From Aeoliella straminimaris (GTDB lineage Bacteria; Planctomycetota; Planctomycetia; Pirellulales; Lacipirellulaceae): DNA of 64,000 nucleotides. Positions within the stretch are counted from its first letter, which is position 1, and each line of letters starts with the position of its first letter. This document shows positions 9,355 to 17,076 of the stretch, one piece after another. A program made the position numbers and the translations under genes. The stretch spans positions 248,001 to 312,000 of the forward strand of contig NZ_JAMXLR010000077.1 in the NCBI RefSeq assembly GCF_024054565.1, written 5' to 3'. The notes under the pieces are model-generated. The model was given only the letters and a program-made list of their open reading frames with translations. It ran no database searches and was not told the origin of the DNA.

Positions 9355-9395
9355 TCTGATCCGCGCGAATCCGCCAGGATCCGCGCCAATCCGCG
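9355..9395 (-). repeat. GCGGAT-rich inverted repeat, right copy
   Basis: This is the inverted partner of 8840-8880. On the plus strand it reads TCTGATCCGCGCGAATCC and onward to CCAATCCGCG. It ends about 30 bases after the stop of lexA on the other strand, so it could also affect the lexA transcript end. Confidence 0.6.
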
Positions 9396-9427
9396 TCTAA
9401 TTCAGAACCACCGCACAGAGTTCGAGC

Positions 9428-10027
9428 CTACAGCTTGCGGATCACACCGGTAACGACGCCCAGCACCTGCACGTCGCGGGCGTAGATGGGTTTCATGCTG
9501 CTGTTGGCCGGTTGCAGACGGACACGGTTCGATTCGGGGAACCAGTACTTTAGTGTCGCATCGCCTTCGCCGGTTTGGGCGACGACGATGTCTCCCTTGT
9601 GGGCCGTGCGGGCCTTGCGGCAGATGACAATGTCGCCGTCGGCGATTTGGGCCTCGATCATCGAGTCGCCCTTCACTCGCAGGGCGAAGTGGGCCTTCTT
9701 GGGCGGGAACCAATCGTCAAAGTCGAACCGTTCGGCATCTTCGATAGCTTCGGTAAGGCTACCAGCGGCAATTTGCCCTACCAGCGGCAGGCCCTGCTCG
9801 GCCAGCACGGCTTCGGACAACTGAATGGCCCGCGACATGTTCGGTTCGCGGTGAATGAGCCCCTTTTTTTCCAGGGCTTTCAGGTGGCACATCACCCCGT
9901 TAGGCGAGGCGATCTCAAAGTAGTCGCCAATCTCGCGGACCGTCGGACCGTACCCCCGATTCTCGATCTTGTCCTTAATGAACTCGAAAACTTCTTTCTG
10001 ACGCGGGGTTAGATGATCCAGCAGCAT
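9428..10027 (-). CDS. lexA: LexA SOS-response repressor / self-cleaving protease
   Basis: LexA represses DNA-damage genes and cleaves itself when bound to RecA filaments. The 199-residue protein is of normal family length. It has an N-terminal winged helix (about 1-68, LTPRQKEVFEFIKDKI then PTVREIGDYFEI), the Ala88-Gly89 cleavage site in VGQIAAGSL, catalytic Ser122 in GDSMIEAQIADGD and Lys160 in GDATLKYW. The fold and catalytic dyad are intact, so it should be inducible. It is transcribed divergently from the secreted protease at 10345, and the shared upstream region has an AT-rich palindrome (10180-10198) that could be its operator. Confidence 0.95.
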   Translation of the reverse strand: MLLDHLTPRQKEVFEFIKDKIENRGYGPTVREIGDYFEIASPNGVMCHLKALEKKGLIHREPNMSRAIQLSEAVLAEQGLPLVGQIAAGSLTEAIEDAERFDFDDWFPPKKAHFALRVKGDSMIEAQIADGDIVICRKARTAHKGDIVVAQTGEGDATLKYWFPESNRVRLQPANSSMKPIYARDVQVLGVVTGVIRKL

Positions 10028-10344
10028 GATGGGAATCGCCTTTGGGGCTGGGTGGTTTGGGCTAGTTTTATGGCGCGATCCGGTAGGATTTCCGCACCCG
10101 GCTGACTAAACTGAACACGGTGCGGCACACGGTAACCCGCCATAATTGGGTGGGGGGTAAACGGCCGCCCAGGTATTGAATTATGTACAGTATGTAATAT
10201 ACGGGCGTACATTTTCAAGAGCAAGGCTTTGTTTTTTACCACAAATTCTGTAGCTCGCCGTTTGTCCCACCTTGCTGGCAGTCATAGAATTGCCGCAGAC
10301 CACCCCGCCGATCCCCCTTTCTGATGTTCTGTTGGAGCCTCCCG
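10028..10344. promoter_or_regulatory. divergent promoter region of lexA and the secreted protease
   Basis: The 317-base region has no ORF and is markedly AT-richer at 10170-10240 than its surroundings, as expected for back-to-back promoters. At 10180-10198 there is a 19-base imperfect palindrome, ATTATGTACAGTATGTAAT (7 of 9 pairs match), and a TACA/TGTA pair recurs nearby. It is not the Bacillus (GAAC-N4-GTTC) or E. coli (CTGT-N8-ACAG) LexA box, so assigning it to LexA autoregulation is inference. Confidence 0.4.
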
Positions 10345-11880
10345 ATGAAATGGAGTCCGTTGTTTACGGCGCTGCTTATCGCTGTTGCGCTGCCGCTATC
10401 GGCCACTGGTGTGCTGGCCCAGGAGCCCGCCGCCCCGCAGGCCGAGAAGCAGCAGCCCGAAATACAGCAAGCCCCGGATACTCCGCCGCAGGAAGAGCCC
10501 CAACCCGAAGCCGACCAACCCGCGCCTGAAGAGTCCGCGCCATCTAAGCCGGATGAACCAAAGCCGGAAGAGTCGAAGCCTGAAGAATCCAAGCCGACGG
10601 AGCCTAAAGCCGAAGAGCCCAAGCCCGAGGAAGACACACCCGAAGAAGACAAACCAGCCGAAGACAAACCAGCCGAAGACAAACCAGCCGAAGACAAACC
10701 AGCCGAAGACAAACCAGCCGAGCCGGAAAAGAAAGCGGAAGAGAAGGGAGACGAGAGCGAGGAAGGCAAACCACAGAAGAGCGACGAAGAAGACACTGAC
10801 AAGGAGCCTGGCGAGGACAAAGACGGCGAAAGCGAAAAGACTGACGAAGAGAAGGCCAAGCAGGCAGAGTACAAGCCAGTTGAGTGGGACGAGGAAGTCG
10901 AGAAGGTCCTCACGCAGCGGTATCCCAAGAACACTTCCGACCTGAAGGTCATTCAGAAGCAGACGCAGCGGGTAATCGACCATGTCCGCCCGGCCGTGGT
11001 GTCGGTTCGCGTTGGCGCGGCATTTGGCAGCGCTGTGATCGTTAGTCCCGACGGCCTAGTGTTGACGGCGGGTCATGTGGTGGGCAAACCGGGAATGCCG
11101 GTTACTTTCATCTTCGAAGACGGATCGACCGCCCGTGGCAAGACGCTCGGCATGTTCCGCGAAATCGACAGCGGTATGATGAAGATTACCGACCCAGGTC
11201 CGTGGCCCTATGTGAAGATGGCCGAGGAGAACAACCTGAAGACCGGTGAGTGGGTGGTGGTGATGAGCCATCCCGGTGGTTTCGATCCCGAGCGAACTCC
11301 GCCCGTGCGATTAGGACGTGTGCTGTTTGCCAACGACCGGGTGATCAGCACCGACTGCACGCTGGTGGGTGGCGACTCGGGCGGGGCGTTGTTCAACATG
11401 CATGGCGACGTGGTCGGCATCAACAGCCGTATCGGCCGCCGGATTACCGACAACTTCCACGTACCGATCGGCACTTATCACGACACCTGGGACCGCTTGG
11501 TGGCAGGCGAGTCGTGGGGCGCTCCGCTGGGTGGAACCGAAGAACAAGCCGAGGCACGGCCCTTGTTGGGCGCCGCTGGCAACCCCAACGAACCCGAATG
11601 CAAGCTGTCGCAAGTATTCCCAGGCATGCCCGCCGATCGCGCTGGCTTGAAGGTGGGAGACATCGTCCGTTCGTTCAATGGGGAAGAGGTCGGCACATTC
11701 GACGACCTCAGCAAGAAGGTTTACAGTTGCCAGCCGGGCGATACGATCAAGCTGCTGATCGCTCGCGGCGAAGAGACAAAGGACGTGGAGCTTCGCCTGG
11801 GGGTGGCACGCACGCCGCTGCCGGGTAGCGCCGATATGCCGAAAGATCTGAAGTCGAAGGAGAAAGGGCAAAAGTCATGA
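10345..11880 (+). CDS. secreted HtrA/trypsin-like serine protease with PDZ domain and acidic repeat linker
   Basis: This is a periplasmic or secreted serine protease. From ATG 10345 (GGAG nearby upstream) there is a signal peptide ending near VLAQ, then about 150 residues of Glu/Pro/Lys-rich low complexity including five exact AEDKP-type repeats. A trypsin-like domain follows with an intact triad: His244 (LTAGHVV), Asp275 (EIDSG) and Ser345 (VGGDSGGALF). A C-terminal PDZ domain lies at about 425-500 (FPGMPADRAGLKVGDIVRSFNGEEV). The next gene overlaps by four bases (ATGA), so the two are translationally coupled. The second protein is a degenerate relative, which suggests a protease/pseudoprotease pair acting together. 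The start at 10324 would add seven residues before the signal peptide. Confidence 0.9.
   Translation: MKWSPLFTALLIAVALPLSATGVLAQEPAAPQAEKQQPEIQQAPDTPPQEEPQPEADQPAPEESAPSKPDEPKPEESKPEESKPTEPKAEEPKPEEDTPEEDKPAEDKPAEDKPAEDKPAEDKPAEPEKKAEEKGDESEEGKPQKSDEEDTDKEPGEDKDGESEKTDEEKAKQAEYKPVEWDEEVEKVLTQRYPKNTSDLKVIQKQTQRVIDHVRPAVVSVRVGAAFGSAVIVSPDGLVLTAGHVVGKPGMPVTFIFEDGSTARGKTLGMFREIDSGMMKITDPGPWPYVKMAEENNLKTGEWVVVMSHPGGFDPERTPPVRLGRVLFANDRVISTDCTLVGGDSGGALFNMHGDVVGINSRIGRRITDNFHVPIGTYHDTWDRLVAGESWGAPLGGTEEQAEARPLLGAAGNPNEPECKLSQVFPGMPADRAGLKVGDIVRSFNGEEVGTFDDLSKKVYSCQPGDTIKLLIARGEETKDVELRLGVARTPLPGSADMPKDLKSKEKGQKS
10645..10719 (+). repeat. five perfect 15-bp tandem repeats inside the protease gene
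   Basis: The unit GAAGACAAACCAGCC is repeated five times without change and encodes (E/A)EDKPA units in the acidic linker. Exact identity at the DNA level suggests recent slippage or expansion, so copy number may vary between strains. Confidence 0.95.
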
Positions 11881-13022
11881 AGCAGTGGAATGTTTCTTTC
11901 GGTTGGTTATGGGCCGCGTCTACGCTATTGGCCCTCGGTGCAAATGCATCGAGCCTGGCCCAGGAACGCGATCCGTTGCAGCAAGCTGGCGAAGCGTTTC
12001 GCAACGCCATGCAGCGGGTGATGATCCCGACCTCGAGTTTGACCGACGGTCCGCAGGTGCGGCGGGCGTTTCGCGACGCCGTGGCCGAGGCGGCGGATGC
12101 AACGGTCTACGTTCGTTCCGATGACAAACAGGTCGCCCTGGGGGGCATCGTGGGGAGCGATGGCTGGGTGATCACCAAGGCCGACGAACTGCAGGGCCCC
12201 GTGACCTGCAAGCTGAAAGACGGCCGCGAATTCGACGCCCGCGTGGTGGGGATCGATCGGGCGTACGACATGGCGATGCTGAAGATCGACGCCAAGGGAT
12301 TGCCGGTGCTGAACCTGAAACGCGACGACGACGCCGAAGTGGGCGAGTGGGTTGCCACCGTAGCGGCGGCTCGCGATCCCGTGGCGATTGGCATCGTGGC
12401 GGTCGACACGCGGCGCATTCGCCCCCAGCGCGGCTGGCTCGGCATCCAGATGGATACCCAGCGCAACGAACCACGTATCGCCCTGGTATACGAGGGCTCG
12501 GCGGCCGAAGCCGCGGGCTTGTTGGTGAACGATCTGATCGTGGAGATCAACGAAGAGGAAACGCCCACCCGCGAAGCGCTGGTTCGCGTGATTGGCAAGT
12601 ACACCGCGGGCGACGTGATTGAAGTGGAAGTGCTGCGAGGCAAGGAGCGGGTATCCATCAAGGCAGCGCTCACTCCGCCGGTTCGCGGCATGCCCAACGA
12701 TCGCCGGATGATGCAAAACAGCCTGGGCAGCAAACTGAGCAATCGCCGGTTTGGCTTCGACCAGGCCTTCCAGCACGACACGGTGCTGAAGCCGGTCGAC
12801 TGCGGTGGCCCATTGGTCGATCTGGAAGGTCGTGTCGTGGGATTCAACATTGCCCGCAGCGGCCGCACCGAGAGCTACGCCATTCCGGCCAATGTTGCGA
12901 TTACGCGATTCTACGATCTAATGTCGGGCAACCTTTCGCCGGCCGAGGTGCCGGTGGACGATCCGCAGCCGGAGCCTTCGGAAGACGATGAGAAGGTGAA
13001 GGAAGAAGCGGCGGCCGAGTAA
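11877..13022 (+). CDS. degenerate HtrA-like protein with PDZ domain inserted in the protease fold (pseudoprotease)
   Basis: The 381-residue exported protein starts inside the stop of the active protease (ATGA overlap). The signal peptide ends near SLAQ at residue 29. Residues about 70-180 match the first half of an HtrA protease (GGIVGSDGWVITKADEL), but the catalytic His position is Asp103; Asp131 is kept. A PDZ domain follows at about 186-265 (RGWLGIQMDTQ, VYEGSAAEAAGLLVNDLIVEI). Residues about 285-348 then resume the second protease half (PVDCGGPLVDLEGRVVGFN, YAIPAN), where Cys309 replaces the catalytic Ser. The PDZ is therefore inside, not after, the protease fold. Proteolysis by the usual mechanism is unlikely; a scaffolding or regulatory role toward its neighbour is inferred. 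Confidence 0.85.
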   Translation: MKQWNVSFGWLWAASTLLALGANASSLAQERDPLQQAGEAFRNAMQRVMIPTSSLTDGPQVRRAFRDAVAEAADATVYVRSDDKQVALGGIVGSDGWVITKADELQGPVTCKLKDGREFDARVVGIDRAYDMAMLKIDAKGLPVLNLKRDDDAEVGEWVATVAAARDPVAIGIVAVDTRRIRPQRGWLGIQMDTQRNEPRIALVYEGSAAEAAGLLVNDLIVEINEEETPTREALVRVIGKYTAGDVIEVEVLRGKERVSIKAALTPPVRGMPNDRRMMQNSLGSKLSNRRFGFDQAFQHDTVLKPVDCGGPLVDLEGRVVGFNIARSGRTESYAIPANVAITRFYDLMSGNLSPAEVPVDDPQPEPSEDDEKVKEEAAAE

Positions 13023-13110
13023 TCCCGCCGGCTGTAACTTAGTGAGCGGTCCAGGCCTGCCTGCTCGAACTGTAATTGGACTCGATGGAGTTCTTTGGGG
13101 GGGAGGGGGC

Positions 13111-14514
13111 GTGGAGCAGCAGCCAGTCCGGCGTTTTCGTTTCAGGTGGCCACGTTTCCGGTTCGGTACGCGGACACTGTTCATCCTCTTCACGCTGCTG
13201 TCGGTCGGTATCGGCTGGGGCAGTTTGCACTTCTATCGTAACTACCGCCACGATCGGGCGATGGCCGCTATTCGCGAAGTGGGCGGGCGGATTGCCGGCG
13301 AAGCCGACGGAAAAGTCGAGCGGGTTTACCTCCGCAATCCCGACATCGACGACGCAAAGCTCATCGAGCTGCTGGCCCATCTGCGCTACGTCCGCGGCAT
13401 GGAGGAACTCGACCTGGTCGAGTTGCCGATCACCGACGAAGTGGCGCAGCAGTTCTACGGCCTCCCTCGGCTCCAGCGACTGTACCTGTACCAGACCGAT
13501 CTGTCGGCCCAAGCGGTGGAGCGAATCGCCAAAGCCCTGCCGCACGTGGAAGTGAAGCTCGACAAGCCTGATCCCGTGGCGTCGGGGCTGGCCAAGACCA
13601 CCATCTACCGGCACGCCATCATGTCGCTGGCCGTGAGTTTCGATGGCACGCAGTTTGTCACCGGTAGCGGCGATGGAACGCTCCGCTGGTGGTCGATCCA
13701 CAATTTGACCGACCCCGATATCATTGCTGCCCACAAGACGTGGACATTCGCCGCGGCCTATCACCCCGATGGCAAGCGGCTCGTAACGGGAGGTGGCGAC
13801 AACATGATTCGCGTGTGGGACATCCAGACGCACCAGCAGCTTGCCGAGCTCGCCGGTCATGACGACGATGTCCATGCGCTCGGTTTCTCGCCCGACGGCG
13901 CGGAGCTCTACTCGGCCGGCGACGACATGACTCTGCGAAGTTGGAACTTGAACGATCCCGCATACGCCGCCGAAGTCGTTGGCATGCACGACGAACAGAT
14001 TCCTTGCCTGACGGTCGCTGGTGTGTCGGGTGAGGTGTTGACCGGCAGTCGCGACGAAACGATTGGGTGGTGGCGCCCCGACTCCGGCGAGCGGCTGCGG
14101 ACTCTTGCCGACCATACCGGCGATGTAATGTCGCTGGCGCTCGATGCACAGCAGGGGGTGCTGGCCTCGGCCAGTTACGATGGCACGGTCCGAATCTGGG
14201 ACCTGGCCAATGGGCGACCGCAACACGTGCTATCTGGTCACCAAGGTCGGGTATTCCATGTGGCCCTGGACTCGACAGGCAGTCGCCTTGCTTCCTCCGG
14301 CGAGGATGGTGTGCAGGTGTGGGACCTGGAGGCCGATGCGCCGCTGTTCGCGTATGCGGGAGCCCGGTACGTCTCGACCATCGCCTTTGCGAACGGCGAC
14401 AACTGGCTGTTGGCCGCAGACGCCGAAGGGTTTGTGCACGTGATCGATACCCTTAGTGGCAAGCTCTATCGCAAGATGGCTACCGCTCGCGCCCACGGGG
14501 CAGGCACCCGTTGA
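13111..14514 (+). CDS. membrane-anchored WD40 repeat protein
   Basis: From GTG 13111 (GGGAGG just upstream at 13101) this encodes about 467 residues. A short basic N-terminus leads into one membrane helix (TLFILFTLLSVGIGWGSL, about residues 20-40). A leucine-rich segment of two or three repeats (about 70-150, LAHLRYVRGMEELDLVELPI) follows, then seven WD40 repeats with recognisable DGTLRWW, NMIRVWD, MTLRSWN, ETIGWW, GTVRIWD and GVQVWD ends, enough for one seven-bladed propeller. It is probably a protein-interaction module on the membrane; partners are unknown. The frame is open to GTG 13042, but that start has no ribosome binding site. Confidence 0.83.
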   Translation: MEQQPVRRFRFRWPRFRFGTRTLFILFTLLSVGIGWGSLHFYRNYRHDRAMAAIREVGGRIAGEADGKVERVYLRNPDIDDAKLIELLAHLRYVRGMEELDLVELPITDEVAQQFYGLPRLQRLYLYQTDLSAQAVERIAKALPHVEVKLDKPDPVASGLAKTTIYRHAIMSLAVSFDGTQFVTGSGDGTLRWWSIHNLTDPDIIAAHKTWTFAAAYHPDGKRLVTGGGDNMIRVWDIQTHQQLAELAGHDDDVHALGFSPDGAELYSAGDDMTLRSWNLNDPAYAAEVVGMHDEQIPCLTVAGVSGEVLTGSRDETIGWWRPDSGERLRTLADHTGDVMSLALDAQQGVLASASYDGTVRIWDLANGRPQHVLSGHQGRVFHVALDSTGSRLASSGEDGVQVWDLEADAPLFAYAGARYVSTIAFANGDNWLLAADAEGFVHVIDTLSGKLYRKMATARAHGAGTR

Positions 14515-14680
14515 ACCGCGGCCGCCATCTGCTCTAATTGTTCGTGCAGCAGGAAGCGGTCAGCGATCGACTTCTGCGACCACGCTGACGGTGGACGATC
14601 CATAACCGGCAGGTCATTCCCGCGCCGTAGGAAGTCGTCCCCACTTGCCTTCACCCCCGCTATTGTTCAGGAGGTTTCCC

Positions 14681-14992
14681 TTGATACACGTGCTTGCCGC
14701 CCTCTCCACCGTTCCGGGTAAACGCGACGAGTTGATCGCCGCATTCAAAGAACTGGCCCCTAAGGTCCATGCCGAACAGGGCTGTATCGAGTACGCCACA
14801 GCCGTCGACATCGAGACATCCCTGGGCGCCCAGGAACCGCTGCGTCCCGACGTGCTGATGGTGGTCGAGAAGTGGGAGAGCATCGCCGCGCTCGAAGCCC
14901 ATCTGGCGGCGCCGCACATGGAAGAGTTCCGCAACGCGATGAGCGAAGTGCTTACCGGCATTTCCCTGCAAGTGCTGCAACCCGCCGAGTAG
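14681..14992 (+). CDS. putative quinol monooxygenase / ABM domain protein
   Basis: This small 104-residue protein has the antibiotic-biosynthesis-monooxygenase ferredoxin-like fold. It opens IHVLAALSTVPGKRDELIAA, has the EQGCIEYATAVD segment and the central VVEKWESIAALEAHLAAPHM, where the EKWE and H-x-x-x-PHM pattern is typical of YgiN-like proteins. The start is TTG 14681, chosen because AGGAGG (14669-14674) lies six bases upstream; the longer frame from 14645 lacks such a site. YgiN-like proteins oxidise quinols or are of unknown substrate. It sits alone between the WD40 gene and proB. Confidence 0.85.
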   Translation: MIHVLAALSTVPGKRDELIAAFKELAPKVHAEQGCIEYATAVDIETSLGAQEPLRPDVLMVVEKWESIAALEAHLAAPHMEEFRNAMSEVLTGISLQVLQPAE

Positions 14993-15107
14993 AGCCTCAT
15001 TGGTTCTCGCGAGGTCCGCGGCACGGAGCGTCCGTATCCCACGGCGCTACGAGCCACCCGATGAGCCCCGTATCATACCTACTCACCTACTCCCCCACCG
15101 TTCCCGC

Positions 15108-16262
15108 ATGTCCACCCGTCGATCGATCGCTGAAGCTGCCGACACCCTGGTGGTGAAAGTTGGCACCCGCGTGCTGACCGGTTCGACCGGTGCGCTCGAC
15201 CTGGATCGTGTGGCGGGGTTGGCCGATCAACTGGCGCAGATCACCGGTAGCGGGCGACGGGTGTTGCTGGTGAGCTCTGGTGCGGTGGGGGCGGGCATTG
15301 GTCGGTTGCGGCTCGAAACGCGTCCCAGCGACTTGTCGGAGTTGCAGGCGGTGGCCAGCGTGGGGCAGAGCTGTTTGATCGAGGCCTACAACCGCGCCCT
15401 CGAAAAACATGGTCGTCACGCCGCCCAAGTGCTGCTGACGGCCGACGACTTCAACGACCGTTCGCGGTATCTGAATGTGCGCAACACGCTGTTCGCCCTG
15501 TTCCGACTGGGGGCGGTGCCGATTGTCAACGAGAACGATGCGGTCCGGGTGGACGAACTGCAGCGCAGCTTCGGCGACAACGACCGCCTGGCGGCCATGG
15601 TGACCAATCTGCTTCGCGCGCCGCTGTTGGTGCTACTGTCGGACGTGCAGGGGGTGTACGACCTCGATGCTTCGACCGCCGACGAGAAGGTGGTGATCCC
15701 CGAGATCGACCTAACCGGCACCGCGGCCGATGGATTGGTGCGACCGGACGTCGCACCGCACCAGACGGGGCCGCAGCTCAGCATTGGCGGCATGCACAGC
15801 AAACTTGAAGCGGCTCGGTTGGTTACGGCGGCGGGCGACAGCGTGGTGATCGCCAGCGGCCGGCGTCCCAACGTGCTGCTCGATATACTGGCCGGGCACG
15901 AAATCGGCACTCTGGTCGTCGGCGCAGATGGTTCGACCAACTCGCGGAAGCGTTGGATCAGTGCGGCCGCTCGCTGCCACGGACGGTTAGTGGTCGACGC
16001 CGGCGCGGCTCGTGCGGTGTGCCAGCGCGGCAGCAGCCTGCTGGCCGTGGGCGTGACGCAAGTAGTGGGCGAATTCAACAAGGGCGACGCCGTGGTGATC
16101 GAAGATTCCAGCGGCCGCGAAATCGCCCGCGGCCTGACGAACTACACCTCGGCCGAGCTGCTGAAGATCGCTGGCCAGCAAGCCGACCGCATTGCCGAGC
16201 TGTTGGGTCATTGCCCGTATACCGAAGTGGTGCATCGGGATAATCTAGCGCTGGTGGGGTAA
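15108..16262 (+). CDS. proB: glutamate 5-kinase
   Basis: This is the first enzyme of proline biosynthesis: ATP plus L-glutamate gives glutamyl 5-phosphate. From ATG 15108 the 384-residue protein opens with the amino-acid kinase motif (TLVVKVGTRVLTG), then VLLVSSGAVGAGIGRL, VPIVNENDAV, FGDNDRLAAMVTNLL and the GGMHSKLEAARL segment. A C-terminal PUA domain (about 285-370, RKRWISAA onward, including FNKGDAVVIEDSSGREIARGL) gives the full E. coli-type architecture, in which proline feedback is exerted on the kinase domain. proA is not in the window. The frame is open to GTG 15000, but the extra residues have no counterpart in the family. Confidence 0.95.
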   Translation: MSTRRSIAEAADTLVVKVGTRVLTGSTGALDLDRVAGLADQLAQITGSGRRVLLVSSGAVGAGIGRLRLETRPSDLSELQAVASVGQSCLIEAYNRALEKHGRHAAQVLLTADDFNDRSRYLNVRNTLFALFRLGAVPIVNENDAVRVDELQRSFGDNDRLAAMVTNLLRAPLLVLLSDVQGVYDLDASTADEKVVIPEIDLTGTAADGLVRPDVAPHQTGPQLSIGGMHSKLEAARLVTAAGDSVVIASGRRPNVLLDILAGHEIGTLVVGADGSTNSRKRWISAAARCHGRLVVDAGAARAVCQRGSSLLAVGVTQVVGEFNKGDAVVIEDSSGREIARGLTNYTSAELLKIAGQQADRIAELLGHCPYTEVVHRDNLALVG

Positions 16263-16301
16263 GGCTCCGACTGCGAATGCGATGATTCTATTCGCAAGCA
16301 C

Positions 16302-16775
16302 TTACGGACCTGTCGGACCAAGTGCCATACCGCTCACGACATCGTCCGGGTGTACGATAGTTATCTCGGTGTAGCGGGTGAAGTCGCCCGTGTTGAACGT
16401 CAGCAGATGAGTGATGCGATGACGTAGCATGGCAGCGACGAGGCGGGCGTCGTGCGTGGGCTTGCCCTGGACCTGATGATCCTCCACCAGTTTTCTCCAT
16501 TGTGCAAGAATCCCACGCTCATCGAGCAGGATCTTGAACAGAGGAAGTGCGAGGCGATCGACTTCCAGCACAGACTCTTCGGTGGAAAGCCCAAGTCCAT
16601 TGGCCTGGAGTGGACGTGTAGCCACGGCCCAGAACTCGAAAATATTCTGAGGTACCAATACGCACACATGTCCCGCCAAACGGATAGCCTTTAGTGCTTG
16701 AACTGCCGTGGTGTGCATTCTGTCCTGAGGGTTTACCCAACGCGTCAGAATGTTGGTATCCAGCAGGACGTTCAT
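16302..16775 (-). CDS. PIN domain ribonuclease toxin (VapC-like)
   Basis: This is a 157-residue PIN-domain protein, likely the toxin of a type II toxin-antitoxin module that cuts RNA. The expected acidic metal ligands are visible: Asp6 in VLLDTNILTRW, Glu in NIFEFWAVATRP, Asp in KPTHDARLVAAM, and Asp in FNTGDFTRY. The length is slightly above typical VapC (about 130-150). Its ATG overlaps the stop of the upstream antitoxin gene by four bases, the standard coupled layout. Activity in this strain is not shown; the active-site set looks intact. Confidence 0.87.
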   Translation of the reverse strand: MNVLLDTNILTRWVNPQDRMHTTAVQALKAIRLAGHVCVLVPQNIFEFWAVATRPLQANGLGLSTEESVLEVDRLALPLFKILLDERGILAQWRKLVEDHQVQGKPTHDARLVAAMLRHRITHLLTFNTGDFTRYTEITIVHPDDVVSGMALGPTGP

Positions 16776-17026
16776 AGCCCGCGGTCGCCATAGATCGATT
16801 CGCGGCTATCGTCCATATGAGGGTTCCCTGCGGTGCGCGAGGCCGTGATGCGGTCAAACTCCTTGACCCATTCCATCGGGGGGAGCACTCCAGATGCTGC
16901 TGTGTCCTCTGATTGCTCAACAAGCAGACGAATGGCTTCCCCGAGGGCGGCGTCTTCCGATTGGAAGCGACCCGTTGCTACTAGTTTGCGGAGAAGTTCT
17001 TCGTTTTGAGGGGAGAGTGAAGTCAT
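16772..17026 (-). CDS. ribbon-helix-helix-like antitoxin
   Basis: The 84-residue protein upstream of and overlapping the PIN toxin is its likely antitoxin and autorepressor. It begins MTSLSPQNEELLRKL and has a CopG/ParD-like segment, GRFQSEDAALGEAIRLLVEQ, followed by an acidic, probably flexible C-terminus that would wrap the toxin. ATG 17026 is preceded by AAGGA at suitable spacing. An upstream ATG (17050) and a frame open to 17269 exist but encode low-quality Arg/Pro-rich sequence. The family assignment rests on size, context and the short helix-turn pattern rather than on a named motif. Confidence 0.75.
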   Translation of the reverse strand: MTSLSPQNEELLRKLVATGRFQSEDAALGEAIRLLVEQSEDTAASGVLPPMEWVKEFDRITASRTAGNPHMDDSRESIYGDRGL

Positions 17027-17076
17027 GGCGGAATCCTTTTCCTCAATCATACCATGCTGGTCGTAGAGGGCCAAAC

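Larger units (their letters stand above)
8812..9427. other. gene-free interval bounded by GCGGAT-type inverted repeats
   Basis: No convincing gene is present in about 615 bases. The interval holds two imperfect inverted copies of a 41-base GCGGAT-rich sequence, 8840-8880 and 9355-9395 (listed separately). An open frame at 9046-9342 (98 codons) has no signal peptide, no recognisable domain and no ribosome binding site, so I do not call it. Confidence 0.5.

Noticed and set aside
10645..10719. possible CRISPR-like array
   Set aside because: The 15-base units are contiguous with no spacers and are in frame in a coding gene.
10396..10983. hydrophobic minus-strand ORF opposite the acidic linker
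   Set aside because: Its Leu/Phe/Gly repeats are the antisense of the Glu/Lys/Pro repeats of the protease gene.
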